NCBI GenBank assembly: GCA_028695965.1
Contig: JAQVHZ010000007.1
Location: 1-64,000 of the forward strand
Direction of reading: 5' to 3'
Origin: Thermoguttaceae bacterium
GTDB taxonomy: Bacteria > Planctomycetota > Planctomycetia > Pirellulales > Thermoguttaceae
Length of the DNA stretch: 64,000 nucleotides
In this document: piece after piece, positions 60,732-64,000 of the stretch
Numbering within the stretch: the first letter of the stretch is position 1
Layout of the letters: every line of letters begins with the position of its first letter
Position numbers and translations under genes: made by a program
The notes under the pieces: model-generated
Seen by the model: only the letters and a program-made list of their open reading frames with translations
What the model was told of the DNA's origin: nothing
Database searches by the model: none

Positions 60732-63700
60732 ATGAAATTCTCGTCTGAACTACTTGAAGTTGCGCGTTCGGTTTTTGAAGAAAAATATTCTTGTCAACGC
60801 GGAAAAGGACCGCTTGTCGCGTCTCAATTTAGACGTTCGCTTGAGCGATTATGTCCAGAAGCGTCGAATTTGACGCCAGACGATATTGCAGAACTCTTTG
60901 CAATGATGTGCGACGGCGTTTTTCCTTCTGCCGAAATGGAGTACGAGGAAGAGGACGACGATATGGGGGATGACGGCGAATTCTTTGAAGAGGACGGCGT
61001 CGATATGGACGAGTATGAAGATTTCGAAGAATACGAAGAGGAACAGAACGAACCGGCTGAAGCTGATTCAGGTTTTGAGATTTATTCTTTGTCCAAGTCT
61101 GCGCGGAGCGAAGCCTTACATGCAATCAATGCGATTTTGGACATATTTTATCCGCACAAGACGATATGGGCGACGGAAGATTTCGACCGTATTCTCGAGC
61201 TCTTTGCTCAAAGGGTTCCGCATATCGGGCGCGATATTTCGGATAACGCTTTGAAAACGTTCCTGTTTAGCGCGGGCGCCACCTTGATTGGCTCGCTCAA
61301 GCCTCGCGAGGAACGTCGGTTCTTCTCGAGGCGTCTTGAGGAAGAGAAACGCAGGCAGGAATCTCGCCGCGAAATTTTGAGCGAATCGGGCGAAAAACAC
61401 GACGAGCGCTTGGATATTGGCGTTGACGATCTAAACGACGAAGTTGCCGACATTTCTCGTACTTTTGGTTCTTCTGCTTCTTCTGCAACCGGAGACCGGG
61501 ACTACGACGATCATTACTACGACGAGCGCGAACGCGAGTATGATCATTCCAGGCGCGACAAACCTGAACACGACGACGACCGTCGAGACAGCGACCAATT
61601 TGAAAATTCCAGACGCAGCGATTATTATTCCAAATCTGAGTTGGCAGATAGGTCGAGCGGCCGCAGATATCGCGACGACGACCGTTCCTCGAATTATCCG
61701 GACGAATTGCGTCATCGTCAATCGTATCATTCGCACAGCAGGTCCGACGTTTCAGCAGAACCGCAGGATAACGCCTTGCGCCGTCCTAAATCCTCTGTTC
61801 AGGAAACTTCTGAAAAGGAAGAAGTTACGATGGCAGAAGCGACGCCGGTTGCCCGCGTCATTTTAGAACGATACTTTGAAGAACGGCAAGTTCGCACGCT
61901 TGCCGAATTGCAGCGGTTTCGACAATTCATCGAAATGAAGATACCGCATTTTGATTTTGACGACGATAGACTTCGCATACTTGTAAAATATGCGGGCGGC
62001 GACTATCTTGGCCCTTATACGTCGCAACATGAAGGGGATAGCGAGGATTGCGCCAGTCTTATTCGTCGTTCGTATCAAGATTCTTTGGGCAATGATCCCC
62101 ACGAAGCCGAGTTGCTTAGAGAGACGGAAAATATTGTCGAGGAGTATTTTCCAACAAGAATAGTTTTTATTCCGGACGGGGTCGAACGATTTTCGGAATT
62201 GCTGCACGAACGTTTTCGCGACGTTAAATTGCCGGAATCTGCGATTCGTCTTTTATTAGAGTGCGCAGACGTCGATGTGCGCGAACGAAACGTTCCGCTC
62301 AGCGTTCTCGGGTCGTTCAACGAGGCCTATATCGAAATTGCAAAACTGTTGCTTAAAGAGCATTTTGCTAACGCTGTTTTCCACGAGGATCTTTCTGATT
62401 TTAAGCGGTTCCGAATTCTCTTTGAAGAGGAAGCCGGACCTAACGTTTTTTTAACCGACGAAGAACTGAGTACCGTTTTCGAAGCTGCAGGCGGGGTCTT
62501 TGTCAGCAAAGAAGAAAAAGCCGCCGAGACAGAAACTGTCGTGCTTTCCCGCGCTGAGGTTATTAAGCAAATCGTTTCGTCAGATTTTTTGTGCGGTCTG
62601 GATCCTGAATCGGCAGACGACTTGGAGAAGTTCCGTCAGGCGGCCATAACGCGTTACAATATGGATTTTTCAGACGAAACCGATTCTAAATTGAAGGCGA
62701 TTATTGCTCGACCGCTCATCTCTTACGAAGGCAAGCTGTACTGCGCGACGGAAAAGACAAAAGAACAGATTAAACAGCGCGTAGAATCGCTCTTTAACGT
62801 TGGCGAACGCATTGTCTATTACGAGTCGTTTTTCCAAAACAATTCTGGTTGGTTGATTGCCGCTGGGATTGATTCAATGTGGTTGTTGAAGGCCTTCCTA
62901 GCGAAGTACTACTCTTCCTATCTGTTTTACACGTATTATTTTGAGCAGAACGAATCTTATGATTCTGAACGCGTCAAGGTGGAAATTGAAATCGACCGCG
63001 TTTGGGGAACAAGCGATTCCTTGAGCGCCGACGCATTAGGGAGCCGAATGTATGTGCCAGTTGATCGAATTGAAAAGGCGCTTGAACTCAATACGGATAA
63101 ATTTAAGCGCTGTTCCGACGGAACGTACAAGCGTCTAGCTGAACCCGGCGCCTCTTGCGATCCTGATGAACTAGACGATCTTTTTGACGCTGCATTTGGA
63201 TTGCTCGACGATTTTGACGGAGACGAACCGGAAGGAGCGGACGCCGCTCAGGCGACTGCGAGCAAGCAAGGAACGGGTGATTCTGAAGATTCAGAAAAAG
63301 ACGTAGAAAAGGCGACTGCAGAGGAAGACGGCTCGGAAGTTGAAGAAGTCGAAGAAGACGAACAGGAGGACAGTGAAGAAAGTCAGGGGCTGGCTGAATA
63401 CAAATGGACGCCTGAAGCTGAAGAGTTTGTAAAGTCTCAGGTCGATCCTTGGTTTGAAGTCGGCGGAACGATGATTTATTATAAAGCGTTTTTGGACCGC
63501 TGGGAGGAAAAACTTGAAGAACTAGGCGTCTCTGACGAGGCGACCCTTGTTGTTCTGCTCTGCGCTCTTTATCCGAATTATTTCTTTAACGAGAATTATT
63601 TTGAAGCGGAGGTAAACGAAGAAGAAGAGGTCTTTAAGGTCAAGCGAGAGATGGATCGTGTTTGGTCCGAAGACACGGCGGCTCGTCGAGTTATCGATCT

Positions 63701-63887
63701 TGTAAAAAAAATGTACATAACGAAAGAGGCGCTCGAAGAAATAGTCAACGATGAAGAAAACCTTAAGAAATTGGGCGTCGATAAGCGTTCGAACGGGTAT
63801 TTGGTACGCAGACCGAAGAAGGTTGAAGGCAAGCGCACACGCCGGACCTTGAAACCCAAGCGCGCGTCAAGTAAACGGAAGAAATAG
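60732..63887 (+). CDS. 1051-aa acidic multi-repeat protein of unknown function
   Basis: Long ORF with repeated ~60-70 aa helical segments, charged disordered linkers, two related ~115-aa C-terminal domains and a Lys/Arg-rich tail. Confidence 0.85.
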   Translation: MKFSSELLEVARSVFEEKYSCQRGKGPLVASQFRRSLERLCPEASNLTPDDIAELFAMMCDGVFPSAEMEYEEEDDDMGDDGEFFEEDGVDMDEYEDFEEYEEEQNEPAEADSGFEIYSLSKSARSEALHAINAILDIFYPHKTIWATEDFDRILELFAQRVPHIGRDISDNALKTFLFSAGATLIGSLKPREERRFFSRRLEEEKRRQESRREILSESGEKHDERLDIGVDDLNDEVADISRTFGSSASSATGDRDYDDHYYDEREREYDHSRRDKPEHDDDRRDSDQFENSRRSDYYSKSELADRSSGRRYRDDDRSSNYPDELRHRQSYHSHSRSDVSAEPQDNALRRPKSSVQETSEKEEVTMAEATPVARVILERYFEERQVRTLAELQRFRQFIEMKIPHFDFDDDRLRILVKYAGGDYLGPYTSQHEGDSEDCASLIRRSYQDSLGNDPHEAELLRETENIVEEYFPTRIVFIPDGVERFSELLHERFRDVKLPESAIRLLLECADVDVRERNVPLSVLGSFNEAYIEIAKLLLKEHFANAVFHEDLSDFKRFRILFEEEAGPNVFLTDEELSTVFEAAGGVFVSKEEKAAETETVVLSRAEVIKQIVSSDFLCGLDPESADDLEKFRQAAITRYNMDFSDETDSKLKAIIARPLISYEGKLYCATEKTKEQIKQRVESLFNVGERIVYYESFFQNNSGWLIAAGIDSMWLLKAFLAKYYSSYLFYTYYFEQNESYDSERVKVEIEIDRVWGTSDSLSADALGSRMYVPVDRIEKALELNTDKFKRCSDGTYKRLAEPGASCDPDELDDLFDAAFGLLDDFDGDEPEGADAAQATASKQGTGDSEDSEKDVEKATAEEDGSEVEEVEEDEQEDSEESQGLAEYKWTPEAEEFVKSQVDPWFEVGGTMIYYKAFLDRWEEKLEELGVSDEATLVVLLCALYPNYFFNENYFEAEVNEEEEVFKVKREMDRVWSEDTAARRVIDLVKKMYITKEALEEIVNDEENLKKLGVDKRSNGYLVRRPKKVEGKRTRRTLKPKRASSKRKK

Positions 63888-64000
63888 TAACAGTTCGACT
63901 GTCGAGTTATGCCGTCGGGCGCTCTTATTCAAAGAGTTTGCTCGACGGTTCATGAGTTAAAGAATGAAAGTTGCGTTTGAAACAATGTATTTGCGTTATT

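Overview
The window looks like a chromosomal segment from a Planctomycetes/PVC-type bacterium. Evidence: a PVC-type small basic protein, a DUF1559-like protein, several Tat-signal Gfo/Idh/MocA oxidoreductases, and MCE/Mla and TPR proteins. About 47 CDSs are supported. Most are housekeeping genes: glnS, tyrS, hisS, mutS, dprA, hemE, ispH, fba, fabH, asnA, nifU, a dus gene, aroG/pheA, gmd and trxB. There is no prophage, CRISPR array, rRNA or recognisable tRNA. The regions most worth a second look are: (i) the left edge, with a truncated helical-repeat protein followed by an HTH-C5-methyltransferase fusion and vsr; (ii) a tandem duplication of a CDF metal transporter that also carried a remnant of the vsr 3' end, with a 1-nt deletion near the start of copy 2 and diverged metal-site motifs; (iii) a free-standing structured RNA transcription unit (promoter, long closing helix, terminator; possibly 6S RNA) at ~60.48-60.70 kb; (iv) immediately downstream, a 1051-aa acidic protein made of repeated unrecognised domains; (v) a YugP-like membrane protein that appears to have lost its HEXXH metal site; (vi) an MCE protein with a Cys/Pro minisatellite tail next to trxB; and (vii) a compact ferredoxin:thioredoxin reductase-thioredoxin gene pair. 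All calls come from reading the sequence; no searches were run.
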